Shown one piece after another: positions 1-8,297 of a DNA stretch of 64,000 bases. This DNA comes from Mycobacterium noviomagense. Its GTDB lineage: Bacteria; Actinomycetota; Actinomycetes; Mycobacteriales; Mycobacteriaceae. The position numbers were made by a program, and so were the translations under genes. The stretch lies in contig NZ_AP022583.1 in the NCBI RefSeq assembly GCF_010731635.1, positions 682,001 to 746,000 of the forward strand, in the 5' to 3' direction. Numbering within the stretch: position 1 is the first letter of the stretch; every line of letters starts with the position of its first letter. A model generated the notes under the pieces. The model was given only the letters and a program-made list of their open reading frames with translations. It was not told where the DNA came from and ran no database searches.

Positions 1-252
1 GGGCGTAAACGACAGCAGTTCCGTCGCCGAATCCTTTGCCGCCAGCACCGATTCGGCGCGCGCAAGGTCAATATTCCGGACCGAGGAGTCGTGCCACTTC
101 AACAGGGCCGCCGCGATGGCAAGCAGCAAAGCCAGGCTGGGAAGCAGACCATAGACCAGCACGCGCCACGAGTCGACACGACGCTCGGATCCGCCTTCGG
201 GTTTCCTTGCGCCAGGGCGGTTCTCGGGTCCGTCGGGCTGCGGTTCGGTCAT
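1..252 (-). CDS. Mce-associated membrane protein (C-terminus beyond the window edge)
   Basis: Only the first 84 codons lie in the window. The ATG overlaps the TGA of the upstream gene (ATGA at 252..249), so the two are probably translationally coupled. The visible part has a charged, proline-rich cytoplasmic N-terminus, one membrane helix at about residues 31-51, and then an alpha-helical segment starting ARAESVLAAK. This is the layout of the small Mce-associated (Mas/VirB8-like) proteins that usually come in pairs. The substrate or partner transporter cannot be told from this fragment, and no mce genes are visible here. Confidence 0.75.
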   Translation of the reverse strand, partial: MTEPQPDGPENRPGARKPEGGSERRVDSWRVLVYGLLPSLALLLAIAAALLKWHDSSVRNIDLARAESVLAAKDSATELLSFTP

Positions 253-836
253 GACAGGAATGCGACGTTGGAGACCTTTGGCCCGTCGCCCAGTTTGCGC
301 ACGGTGATACGCATCCGCAAGGCCTGGGGCTCTTGCTGCGCGCTGCCGGAGTTTACGCTCTTCACGGTAACCGCCACCAGCACCCGTCCCTCGTCGCGGG
401 TCTGGTATTCCACTCCCGCCTCGGTGACGGTACCGGCCGACCTTGACTGCGAGCGTTTGACGGTGTCAATGAACGAGCGCGATCGATGAGAGAAGCTGTC
501 GTAGAAGGTTCCCGTCGCCGAACCCAGAATCCGTTGCACGTCGGCGTCGACATGCTGGTAGTCGAACGTGGTGAGGTTGACCGCACCCTGCCGACCAGCC
601 TGCAGGAACAGGTCGCGCTGCACCTCCGCGGTATGGGACTCGTAGGCGCGGAAACCCAGCCACCCCACCAGGGCGGCCAATACCACCACGCTTGTCAGCC
701 CGACGGCCAACGCCCACCGCTCGGGCAAGATGGCCCGGTACGGGGGCGGGACATGGCTTGTGTCTGTTGCCGCAGTTTCGGGTTTGCCGTCTGTGGTCGA
801 CCCGCTCAACTCCGGGTCCACTGCATCGTCTGCCAC
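249..836 (-). CDS. Mce-associated membrane protein
   Basis: A 195-residue protein with an acidic N-terminus, one membrane helix at about residues 41-62 and an extracytoplasmic SnoaL/NTF2-like domain (visible motif FYDSFSHRSRSF). This is the usual architecture of Mce-associated proteins, which are thought to stabilise or assist Mce lipid importers at the membrane. I chose the GTG at 836 because an AGGAG lies 6-7 bases upstream; the reading frame stays open to a GTG at 926. It overlaps the next gene by 4 bp and is divergent from the TetR gene. Confidence is high for the family and low for the transported lipid. Confidence 0.75.
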   Translation of the reverse strand: MADDAVDPELSGSTTDGKPETAATDTSHVPPPYRAILPERWALAVGLTSVVVLAALVGWLGFRAYESHTAEVQRDLFLQAGRQGAVNLTTFDYQHVDADVQRILGSATGTFYDSFSHRSRSFIDTVKRSQSRSAGTVTEAGVEYQTRDEGRVLVAVTVKSVNSGSAQQEPQALRMRITVRKLGDGPKVSNVAFLS

Positions 837-1015
837 GCTTTGCTCCTGTTCGGCCGCTTCCTGACGGATCGGCCGGCATACAGCTGCCGGTACGGTCCAA
901 CGTACGTCCACGCGGTCGTTCTGCACTCGGCGAGGCCGACCCGAGCCGGCGACGTCGCGGCCAGAGTCATGCTCTGCCCAGGTTGCGGGGTGGCGGGCCG
1001 CGTTACCGTCTTCTT

Positions 1016-1648
1016 ATGGCGACTTCCGCCCGGACGCCCATGGACGGCGTCCCGAGCGTCGGCCGCGACGGGCCTCCCACCCGCCGCTGGGCGAAAACGG
1101 ATGCGACGCAAGGGCGCATCCTCGACGCCGCGACCGATGTCTTCGCGGCCAAGGGTTTCACCGCCGCCACGATGGCGGACGTGGTGGCCGCGTCGGGCGC
1201 CAGCATCGGCAGCATCTATCACCACTTCGGCGGAAAGAAAGAGCTGTTTTTGGCCATCTTCGAGCAGATGGCCCAGGCCGTCGACGGCCGTATCGAAGCG
1301 ATGCTGCACCAAGCCGACGAGCGGGTCGACCGCCGGCGCATATTCGAACTGCACGTGCGGGCATACCTGGAGGCGATGTGGGAAAACCGGCGCGCAGCCA
1401 GAGTGCTGGTGTCCGACGACACACCGGCGGGGTTTGAGAGCGCGCGGCGCAAACGCATGACTGCAGCCTTCGGCAGTTGGATGTCTGTACTGGAGTTGGA
1501 CGACTCGCTGGGTGCTCAGCTACTGCGCCGCGTTCTGGTGGCGACCATGGCGGAGTCGTCGCTGATGGCGGCCGAGTGCGAGCACCGCAGCGAGGTGACG
1601 GCGATTATCGAGGCGACGATCGAATGGATCGACCGGCTGATCGGGTGA
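1016..1648 (+). CDS. TetR-family transcriptional regulator
   Basis: A 210-residue repressor-type protein. The N-terminal helix-turn-helix lies at about residues 35-75, with the typical GFTAATMADVVAASGAS and SIYHHFGGKKELF segments. The C-terminal ligand domain is all-helical and not diagnostic. The ATG at 1016 was chosen because the domain begins about 25 residues later; the frame upstream is open but has non-coding composition. It sits between the divergent Mce-associated genes and the codirectional amidohydrolase gene, whose promoter carries a near-perfect palindrome at 1675-1695. The regulator probably acts there, possibly sensing the substrate of the two downstream hydrolases. That link is an inference. 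Confidence 0.9.
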   Translation: MATSARTPMDGVPSVGRDGPPTRRWAKTDATQGRILDAATDVFAAKGFTAATMADVVAASGASIGSIYHHFGGKKELFLAIFEQMAQAVDGRIEAMLHQADERVDRRRIFELHVRAYLEAMWENRRAARVLVSDDTPAGFESARRKRMTAAFGSWMSVLELDDSLGAQLLRRVLVATMAESSLMAAECEHRSEVTAIIEATIEWIDRLIG

Positions 1649-1667
1649 TCAAACCTACGCCAAGGCG

Positions 1668-1696
1668 TTGACGGTATTAGAATCTGATTCTAATAT
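1668..1696 (+). promoter_or_regulatory. Promoter with palindromic TetR-type operator in front of the amidohydrolase gene
   Basis: The 21-bp element at 1675-1695 consists of two 10-bp arms (TATTAGAATC and its exact complement) around a single T. A TTGACG at 1668-1673 and a TAATAT at 1691-1696 are 17 bp apart, so the operator fills the spacer and covers the -10 box. A bound repressor would block RNA polymerase. The sequence is not the KstR motif. The TetR encoded just upstream is the natural candidate to bind it. Confidence 0.65.
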
Positions 1697-1722
1697 GGGG
1701 CTTCACTCGCCAAGGAAGCGCT

Positions 1723-2898
1723 ATGACCGTCGCAGCACAACACACGACACCGGTCAAGCTGTGGGCCAACTCGGCCGACTCGCATTTCATCGAGCCGGCT
1801 GACCTGTGGCGGTCGCGGCTGCCGAAGCGGCTGGCTGAGCTGGTACCTCGAACACAAAAAGACGCCGACGGCCGATGGGAGACCATCTACGTCGACGGCC
1901 AGGTTTTTCGTCGCCGGCTGCCCAGCGTCGCGCAGCAAGAGTTCATGGCGGCCACGGTCGCCGCTGCTGGCGCACGCGACGTCAGCAAGCGGTTGGCCGA
2001 CCTCGACCAGGAAGGCATCTGGTCGGAGCTGGTGTTCCCGTCACTGGGCATGTGGTCGAGTTCGTTCCGGACGCCAGAGGTGCTGCGCGAAGCAATGCGG
2101 GCCTCCAACGACTGGGCCAAAGAGACGCTGATGGACTACTCGTCGCGGCTTATCCCCACCGCACAGGTCTCCACGCTCGACATCGACGACGCCGTCCGGG
2201 AACTGATGCGCTGCGCCGCAATGGGATTCAAGGCAGTGTTTCTACCCGTCGCTCCCCATCCCGCCCAGCCCGACTACCACCATGACGAGTGGGAACCGCT
2301 TTGGGCCGCCGCGGAAGAGTCGCGCATGGTCGTCGCCGTCCACATCGGCACCGAGCCGATCGACTTTGCCCGCGGCGGGTCGATCGGCGTCACATATCAC
2401 GGGCCGGGCGGCGCGGTACTCAACTACACCGAGACATCATTCGGCGGTCAGCGAGCGGTGATGAAGCTCGTGGCTTGCGGTGCACTGGATCGTCACCCCA
2501 ATCTCAAAGTGCTGGTGTCCGAGGGTGGTGCGACGTGGGTGCCGTTCATCGCCGACCGGATGGAGGAGGGCTATCGCCAGCACGCAATGGTGGTGCGGCC
2601 CAAGCTTTCTCGCAGTCCACGGGAGATCATCTACTCGCAGGTGTACGCGTCGTTTCAACATGACAGCTCGGCCGTCGCCGCAGCTACGGCGATGGGCTTC
2701 GACAATATGCTGTGGGGCAGCGACTATCCACATATCGAAGGCACCTTCGGCCACACCCAGCAGACGCTGCACCAGCTGTTCGACCGCGTCGACGAAAAGA
2801 TTAGGGATCGCGTCCTTTTCGGCGCGTTCCATGAGTTGTTCCCCGATGCGCCGCTGCCTCCGTCGACCGCTGAAACGACCAACACCGACCACGGGTGA
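1723..2898 (+). CDS. Amidohydrolase-2 family metal-dependent hydrolase
   Basis: A 391-residue TIM-barrel hydrolase of the COG2159 type. Visible signatures are the N-terminal Asp19-Ser-His21 pair (DSHFIEP), a barrel histidine in VAVHIG, and the C-terminal WGSDYPHIEG motif with the late metal-ligand Asp near residue 334. Relatives hydrolyse or decarboxylate cyclic and aromatic acids; the substrate here is unknown. The ATG is preceded by AAGGAAG. Its stop overlaps a possible GTG start for the next hydrolase, so the two probably form a small catabolic operon under the TetR-type operator upstream. Confidence 0.85.
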   Translation: MTVAAQHTTPVKLWANSADSHFIEPADLWRSRLPKRLAELVPRTQKDADGRWETIYVDGQVFRRRLPSVAQQEFMAATVAAAGARDVSKRLADLDQEGIWSELVFPSLGMWSSSFRTPEVLREAMRASNDWAKETLMDYSSRLIPTAQVSTLDIDDAVRELMRCAAMGFKAVFLPVAPHPAQPDYHHDEWEPLWAAAEESRMVVAVHIGTEPIDFARGGSIGVTYHGPGGAVLNYTETSFGGQRAVMKLVACGALDRHPNLKVLVSEGGATWVPFIADRMEEGYRQHAMVVRPKLSRSPREIIYSQVYASFQHDSSAVAAATAMGFDNMLWGSDYPHIEGTFGHTQQTLHQLFDRVDEKIRDRVLFGAFHELFPDAPLPPSTAETTNTDHG

Positions 2899-2954
2899 AC
2901 CGGGGGCAAACTCCCCCGGTAACGTCAGGTGCGAGCCTGATCGAGAGGACGCCC

Positions 2955-3818
2955 GTGAGCACTGTGAGCAGCACACCTCAGACGGTCACGTTTTCCGGCG
3001 CCGGAGGGATCAGTCTGGTCGCCGACGAGTGGAATCGCGGCTCCGCCACATCGGCTGCTCACCCGACCGTCTTGATGCTGCATGGCGGCGGCCAGAATCG
3101 GTTCTCCTGGAAGAACACCGGCCAAATTCTGGCCGATCAGGGATTCCACGTGGTGGCGCTCGATAGCCGCGGCCATGGCGACAGCGACCGTGCCCCTGGC
3201 GCGGACTACGCCGTCGAGACCCTGACCGCCGACGTGATGCACGTCCTCGACGCAATCGGCCGGCCCGTGGTGGTGATCGGGGCCAGCATGGGCGGGCTGA
3301 CCGGCATCCTCGTCGCGTACCGGGCCGGGCCGGACAAGGTGACCCGGCTAGTGCTGGTCGACGTGGTACCGCGGTTCGAAAAGCGCGGCAGCGCCCGTAT
3401 CCGCGACTTCATGTTCAACCACATCCACGGATTCAGCTCACTCGAGGAAGCCGCTGATGCCGTCGCCGCTTATCTGCCCCACCGCAAAAGGCCGCGCAAC
3501 CCTGAAGGCCTGAAGAAGAACCTGCGCTTGCGCGACGGGCGCTGGTACTGGCATTGGGACCCAGCGTTTATGACCAAGCCCGGCGACGACCCACAACTGC
3601 GCACCGAGAAGTTCGAGCAGGCCGCTGCCGAGCTGAAGATCCCGGTCCTGCTGATCCGCGGCAAGCTCTCAGACGTCGTCAGTCGCGAAGGGGTCCAGCA
3701 CTTTCTCGCGACCGTGCCCAACGCGGAATTCGTCGAATTGTCCGATGCCGGCCATACCGCGGCGGGTGACGACAACGACGCATTCAGCGACGCCGTGGTG
3801 GCTTTCGTCACCCGATAG
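2955..3818 (+). CDS. bpoB: Alpha/beta hydrolase, BpoB-like (non-haem peroxidase family)
   Basis: A 287-residue alpha/beta-fold hydrolase with oxyanion motif LHGGGQ, nucleophile elbow GASMGG (Ser111), acid residue in GKLSDVV and catalytic His in DAGHTAAGDD. It lies tail to tail with gnd2, the position held by bpoB (Rv1123c) in M. tuberculosis, so it is probably the orthologue. 'Bromoperoxidase' is a historical family name, and a simple esterase or C-C hydrolase is just as likely. The GTG at 2955 has GAGAGG 6 bases upstream. A GTG at 2895, overlapping the previous stop, would add 20 residues. Confidence 0.75.
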   Translation: MSTVSSTPQTVTFSGAGGISLVADEWNRGSATSAAHPTVLMLHGGGQNRFSWKNTGQILADQGFHVVALDSRGHGDSDRAPGADYAVETLTADVMHVLDAIGRPVVVIGASMGGLTGILVAYRAGPDKVTRLVLVDVVPRFEKRGSARIRDFMFNHIHGFSSLEEAADAVAAYLPHRKRPRNPEGLKKNLRLRDGRWYWHWDPAFMTKPGDDPQLRTEKFEQAAAELKIPVLLIRGKLSDVVSREGVQHFLATVPNAEFVELSDAGHTAAGDDNDAFSDAVVAFVTR

Positions 3819-3830
3819 ATACTCGGCGAG

Positions 3831-3879
3831 TGGCCAGTTAATGCACGCATCGGACGGAAAACCGTGCCATAACTGGCCA
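3831..3879. terminator. Bidirectional hairpin between convergent genes
   Basis: A perfect 10-bp inverted repeat, TGGCCAGTTA (3831-3840) and TAACTGGCCA (3870-3879), encloses a second stem GCACG/CGTGC (3843-3847 and 3863-3867). It fills the gap between the converging bpoB-like and gnd2 genes. There is no U-run, as is common for mycobacterial terminator-like structures. Confidence 0.55.
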
Positions 3880-3889
3880 TTCGACGCGG

Positions 3890-4918
3890 CTAATCCCCGG
3901 GTTTCTCCTCGTGGCCGCCGAACTGCTTACGCAGAGCCGACAACGCCTTGTCGGCGAACTCATCGAGGCGTCGCGACGCGAAGCGGGAATACAGCGCCGA
4001 CGTCAGCACCGGCGCGGGTACTCCCTCGTCGATAGCCGCGATGGAGGTCCACCGTCCCTCGCCGGAGTCGGAGACGCGCCCGGCGAACTCGCTGAGATCA
4101 GGCGACTCCTGCAGCGCAATCGCGGTCAGGTCCAGTAGCCACGAGCCGATCACACTGCCCCGCCGCCACACTTCGGCGACCTCGGGGATGTCGAAGTTGT
4201 ATTTGTAGAAGTCAGGATTGGCCAGCGGCGCTGTTTCCGCGTCGCCCTCGCCCTTCTGGATGCGGGTGCCGATGTCGGCGTTGCGCAAAATGTTCAGCCC
4301 CTCGGCAAGAGAGGCCATCATCCCGTACTCGATGCCGTTGTGCACCATCTTGACGAAGTGCCCGGCTCCCGACGGTCCGCAATGTAGATAGCCCTTCTCC
4401 GATTGAGCGACTTCGCCGTCTCGGCCCGGCGTGCGCGGGGCTGCCTCCACCCCGGGTGCGATGCTGGCGAAGATCGGCTCGGCTTGGGCCACCGCATCCG
4501 GGTCGCCGCCGATCATCAGGCAGTAGCCGCGCTCGCGGCCCCACACACCGCCGCTGGTGCCGCAGTCCAGCAGGCGAATTCCGCGCTCGGACAAGGTCTT
4601 CGAGTGACGGATGTCGTCGCGGTAGTAGGAGTTGCCGCCGTCGATCACCGTGTCACCGGCCTCCAGGGTCTTGGCCAGTTCCTCGATTACCCCGGTCGTG
4701 ATGTCGCCGGCGGGCACCATCACCCAGACCACTCGCGGCGCGTTGAGCTTCTCCGCGAGTTCTGCCAGCGACGACACGCCGATGGTGTTGTCTTCGCCGG
4801 CCATTGCCTTGACCGCGTCGGGGTTGTGGTCGTACACCACGCATTCGTGCCCGTCCTTGACCACGCGGCGCACGATGTTGGCGCCCATCCGGCCCAGGCC
4901 GATCATGCCCAGCTGCAT
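3890..4918 (-). CDS. gnd2: 6-phosphogluconate dehydrogenase, decarboxylating (short form)
   Basis: A 342-residue enzyme that oxidatively decarboxylates 6-phosphogluconate to ribulose 5-phosphate in the cytosol. The N-terminal nucleotide-binding motif is GMIGLGRMGANI, followed by the family signatures DGGNSYYRDD and GYLHCGPSGAGHFVKMVHNG, which carry the catalytic Lys and His. The length matches the short, often NAD-preferring Gnd group and the Rv1122 protein (about 340 residues). It starts 10 bases after the zwf1 stop, with an AAGGAGGA ribosome site overlapping the end of zwf1. The pair therefore forms an oxidative pentose-phosphate operon. Confidence 0.95.
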   Translation of the reverse strand: MQLGMIGLGRMGANIVRRVVKDGHECVVYDHNPDAVKAMAGEDNTIGVSSLAELAEKLNAPRVVWVMVPAGDITTGVIEELAKTLEAGDTVIDGGNSYYRDDIRHSKTLSERGIRLLDCGTSGGVWGRERGYCLMIGGDPDAVAQAEPIFASIAPGVEAAPRTPGRDGEVAQSEKGYLHCGPSGAGHFVKMVHNGIEYGMMASLAEGLNILRNADIGTRIQKGEGDAETAPLANPDFYKYNFDIPEVAEVWRRGSVIGSWLLDLTAIALQESPDLSEFAGRVSDSGEGRWTSIAAIDEGVPAPVLTSALYSRFASRRLDEFADKALSALRKQFGGHEEKPGD

Positions 4919-4928
4919 CCCGTCCTCC

Positions 4929-6338
4929 TTAACGTCGTGCCTGCTTGTCCCCCGGCATCCACGGCTCTAACCAACCGTGGTGGCCGCGCAGCAGCGACTG
5001 CGCCGCCTCCGGTCCCCACGAACCGGGCTCATAGGGATGGACCTCACCCGGTGTGTCGAGCAGTGGCTGCACGATCCGCCAGGTCTCTTCGATGCTGTCT
5101 TCACGGGCGAACAGCTGGTGATCGCCGACCAGCCCGGCGTGCAATAGCCGCTCGTAGGGGCGGATCGGTTCTCCGAGATCCTCAGCAAACGACGAGTCCA
5201 AATGTACTTCCCGCCAGGAGTGACCGCCTCGGGCGGACAACTGCAGGCGCATTCCGGGATCCGGGTCTATGCGCAGCACAATCTGGTTCGGTGCCACCCT
5301 AGTCGGGCTGGGCAGGAAGCCCAGGGCAGGCGTTCGGTGCAAGAACAGCCTGACCTCGGTGACTTTGTACGGCAGCGCCTTGCCGGCACGTAGGTAGATC
5401 GGGACGCCCACCCAGCGCCAGTTGTCGATCTCCAACCGGAGCGCAACGAATGTCTCGGTCCTCGAATCCTTCGCCACGCCGGGGACATCCGTGTAGCCGC
5501 GGTACTGCCCTCGGACGTAATTGGCCGGATTTAGCGTGGGCATCGCCCGGAAGACCTCGGCCTTTTTGTCGTTCAGATCGTCGGCGCTAGAGCCAACGGG
5601 AGGCTCCATGGCGACCAGCGCCAGCACCTGCAGCAGATGGTTTTGGACGACGTCGCGCAGTGTGCCCACCGCGTCGTAGAATTTCCCCCGCTCCTCGACG
5701 CCGAAGTTCTCGGCCATAGTGATGTGGATTTCGGAAACGCTTTGGCGATCCCACAGTTCAACCAGCGCCTGATTGGCGAACCGCAGATATTCGAGCTCGA
5801 CGACAGGCTGCTTGCCCAAGAAGTGGTCCACACGCAGGATCTGCTCTTCGTCGAGCACCGCATGCAGCCGGGCGTTGAGTTCACGCGCGGACGCAAGATC
5901 GTTGCCGAAAGGTTTTTCCACCGCAACCCGCGACCGCTCCAGCAACCCGGCCTTGCCGAGGTTCTCCACGATCGGCGCGAACAGTGCCGGTGGCATTTCC
6001 AGGTAATACAGGACCTGGCGGTCCGACCCGAGCTGCTCGGCAAGCTTGCTATACAGGCCATCGTCGGTGACGTCACCGGACAGGTAGGACAACCGCTTAG
6101 CCAGCCGCTTGAACACCGTCTCGTCGAAGCTCTCGCCGCTGTCCTTGATCGCGTCGCGGGCACGGTCGATCAGCTGGTCCACGGTAATGTCATCGCTGGC
6201 CACACCCAGAACGGGGCATTCCAGCAACTTGCGGCGCTCAAGCCGGTACAGCGCCCGAAACGTCATCTTGCGGGCCAGATCGCCGGTAATCCCGAAGATC
6301 ACCAACAAATCGGCGGGACAGCCGTCACCTTCGGCCAA
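4929..6338 (-). CDS. zwf1: Glucose-6-phosphate dehydrogenase
   Basis: A 469-residue enzyme catalysing the first oxidative pentose-phosphate step and producing NADPH. It shows the dinucleotide-binding start LLVIFGITGDLARK, the substrate motif RVDHFLGKQPV with the catalytic His and Lys, and the conserved VAVEKPFG. The length agrees with Zwf1 (Rv1121, 466 residues). I chose the TTG at 6338 because GGAGG lies 7 bases upstream; the frame is open to 6374. It is the first gene of the zwf1-gnd2 pair. The 249-bp gap to the divergent cyclase presumably holds both promoters; I could not locate them. Confidence 0.93.
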   Translation of the reverse strand: MAEGDGCPADLLVIFGITGDLARKMTFRALYRLERRKLLECPVLGVASDDITVDQLIDRARDAIKDSGESFDETVFKRLAKRLSYLSGDVTDDGLYSKLAEQLGSDRQVLYYLEMPPALFAPIVENLGKAGLLERSRVAVEKPFGNDLASARELNARLHAVLDEEQILRVDHFLGKQPVVELEYLRFANQALVELWDRQSVSEIHITMAENFGVEERGKFYDAVGTLRDVVQNHLLQVLALVAMEPPVGSSADDLNDKKAEVFRAMPTLNPANYVRGQYRGYTDVPGVAKDSRTETFVALRLEIDNWRWVGVPIYLRAGKALPYKVTEVRLFLHRTPALGFLPSPTRVAPNQIVLRIDPDPGMRLQLSARGGHSWREVHLDSSFAEDLGEPIRPYERLLHAGLVGDHQLFAREDSIEETWRIVQPLLDTPGEVHPYEPGSWGPEAAQSLLRGHHGWLEPWMPGDKQARR

Positions 6339-6587
6339 ACCGGCACCTCCACGGCAAATAGTCAACCAGCACAACTCGCTTCCCCGCGGCGGCCACGATC
6401 AACCCTAAGCACCCGCATTTAGCGCGACAACCAGTCGCCGTCGCACGAGGTGTGGGCAGGCCACGACGCCACGTATGCAGCGCGTTCAATAGATGACCGG
6501 ATTTCGCACCCCCCAAACACATCGGCGTCAGACTGGCAGGCATACCTGTTGGGCCGACCGCAATCGCGATCGGGAAAGATTCCTGGC

Positions 6588-7397
6588 ATGGGTGATGCCC
6601 CGATGATCGTGGTTTACATCCTGGCCGGCATTGCCGTGATCGAAGCCGCGGCCCTGGCCACGGTGTCGGTGCTGCTGGCGCGCAGTCGCCGAGAGGCCGA
6701 GGCGCTGCAGCACCGAGCCGACACCCGCAGCTGGCTGCTGTCCGGCGGCCGCGAAGCCGTCAAGACGGTGTGGCAGACGGCGAACCTGGTCCGCAAGGAG
6801 GGCTTGGGCGCCGTGGTGCGCAGCAGTATCGAAGACCTCGCCGACTGGGCCGAGGTAGAGCGGCCGGATCTCGCGCGGGTCACTCCCGACGGCCGGGTGG
6901 TGATTCTGTTCACTGATATCGAGGAGTCCACCGCTCTCAACGAACGCATCGGCGACCGCGCCTGGGTCAAGCTGATTGCCGAGCACGACAAGCTCGTCCG
7001 CAAGTTGGTCAAGAACCACGGTGGACATGTGGTCAAGAGTCAGGGCGACGGTTTCATGATGGCCTTTTCTCAAGCCGAACAAGCGGTGCGCTGCGGTATC
7101 GAGATCCAGCGTGCGTTGGAAAACGGTGGAAAGCTCAAGCGGCGAAATGGGTTTCGGGTTCGAATCGGCATCCACATGGGCCGGTCGGTGCGACGCGGTG
7201 ACGACCTGTTCGGCCGCAACGTCGCGATGGCTGCACGAGTCGCCGGTGAGGCCGCCGGCGGCGAGATCCTGGTCAGCGAACCGGTGCGCGACGCCATCAG
7301 CGACTGCGACGGCATCAGCGTCGACGAGGGCCGCTACGCCGAGTTGAAGGGCTTCAGCGGCACCCACCGCCTGTACGCCGTGAAAGCCGCCGACTAG
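6588..7397 (+). CDS. Class III adenylyl/guanylyl cyclase, membrane anchored
   Basis: A 269-residue protein with one N-terminal membrane helix (about residues 6-28), a basic linker, and a catalytic cyclase homology domain at about 100-265. Both metal-binding aspartates are present: Asp110 in LFTDIEEST and Asp154 in [10 protein letters not shown]. The Asn-Arg pair that stabilises the transition state is seen in [13 protein letters not shown]. It should act as a homodimer making cAMP. In M. tuberculosis this position holds Rv1120c, a shorter fragment, so this copy looks complete. The ATG at 6588 was chosen; 6603 would also keep the membrane helix. Confidence 0.85.
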   Translation: MGDAPMIVVYILAGIAVIEAAALATVSVLLARSRREAEALQHRADTRSWLLSGGREAVKTVWQTANLVRKEGLGAVVRSSIEDLADWAEVERPDLARVTPDGRVVILFTDIEESTALNERIGDRAWVKLIAEHDKLVRKLVKNHGGHVVKSQGDGFMMAFSQAEQAVRCGIEIQRALENGGKLKRRNGFRVRIGIHMGRSVRRGDDLFGRNVAMAARVAGEAAGGEILVSEPVRDAISDCDGISVDEGRYAELKGFSGTHRLYAVKAAD

Positions 7398-7555
7398 CCC
7401 TCGGTACCGGATTCCGCTAACCGCTGATGCAGACGGGCCCGCACCTCGTCGGGCGTGTAGGCGTTGCGCCGCCGCTGATCGCGCACAACCAGCGCTCCAC
7501 CCGCGGCAACGCCGACCAGACCGGCCACCCCGAGCCACTTCCACATGTTGCGCAT
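7394..7555 (-). CDS. Small single-pass membrane protein (53 residues)
   Basis: This is too short for ordinary ORF lists but looks coding. An N-terminal hydrophobic helix ([18 protein letters not shown]) is followed by a basic stretch QRRRN and a helical tail [16 protein letters not shown]. The stop codon overlaps the TAG of the cyclase gene on the other strand. It is divergent from the gene at 7579, with only 23 bp between the starts. I recall a similarly short gene (Rv1119c, about 49 residues) at this place in M. tuberculosis. Function is unknown. Confidence 0.7.
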   Translation of the reverse strand: MRNMWKWLGVAGLVGVAAGGALVVRDQRRRNAYTPDEVRARLHQRLAESGTEG

Positions 7556-7578
7556 GGAATCAGTCTGCATATCGTGCA

Positions 7579-8277
7579 GTGGTGGACACCAGTACCGTGC
7601 CTTTGGACCGAGCGCTGGAGGAGACCCGAACCGGCGACATCTGGCTGTTTCGCGGCCATTCGGCGCCGGATCGGGCGATCCAGACCCTGTCGAACAGCCC
7701 GGTCAACCATGTCGCGATGACCGTCGCGATCGATGATTTGCCGCCGCTGGTGTGGCACGCCGAGCTCGGCGACAAGCTCATCGATGTGTGGACCGGAACC
7801 AACCATCGCGGTGTGCAGCTCAACGACGCCCGCCAAGCGGTCGAACGGTGGATGCACCGATACGGCCAGCGGTGCTGGCTACGCCAGCTGACGCCGTATG
7901 CGACCGGCGAGCAGGAAAACCGGCTGCTGCGGGTTATCGCCCGCATGGACGGCACCCCGTTTCCCAGCACCGCCCGGCTCACCGGCCGGTGGTTCCGCGG
8001 TCGAATCCCCACCATGTACGACTGGGTACGGGGAATCCCGGTGGTGGACAAGAAGGTTCGCGAATCGACACAGCGACGAAAGGCGCGGCGCCGTGAAGTC
8101 GGCCTGGAAAGTGCCTACTGCGCCGAGACGGTCGCGCTCACGTACGAGGAAATGGGATTGCTGTCGACGGAGAAGTACTACAACTGGTTCGATCCCGGTT
8201 CGTTTTGGAGCGGTGACAGGCTTCCGTTGGCAGCGGGGTATCAGCTGGGCGCTGAAATCGCCGTCACTGCAACGTAA
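7579..8277 (+). CDS. Permuted papain-like (NlpC/P60-type, YiiX-like) protein
   Basis: A 232-residue cytosolic-looking protein. The N-terminal pattern GDIWLFRG, then NSPVNHVAM with a conserved His, and a late AYCAETVALTYEEMGLL with a Cys at the start of a helix, is the order seen in circularly permuted NlpC/P60 or YaeF/YiiX enzymes (His before Cys). These hydrolyse amide or thioester bonds in cell-wall or lipid substrates. No signal peptide is seen. Consecutive GTG codons at 7579 and 7582 could both start it. The fold assignment is an inference from motif order; the substrate is unknown. Confidence 0.6.
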   Translation: MVDTSTVPLDRALEETRTGDIWLFRGHSAPDRAIQTLSNSPVNHVAMTVAIDDLPPLVWHAELGDKLIDVWTGTNHRGVQLNDARQAVERWMHRYGQRCWLRQLTPYATGEQENRLLRVIARMDGTPFPSTARLTGRWFRGRIPTMYDWVRGIPVVDKKVRESTQRRKARRREVGLESAYCAETVALTYEEMGLLSTEKYYNWFDPGSFWSGDRLPLAAGYQLGAEIAVTAT

Positions 8278-8297
8278 TCGGGGACGGAGGGTTCGAG

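Noticed and set aside
1..926. A full mce operon at the left edge
   Set aside because: Only two Mce-associated proteins are visible; no MlaE or MCE-domain gene lies in the window.
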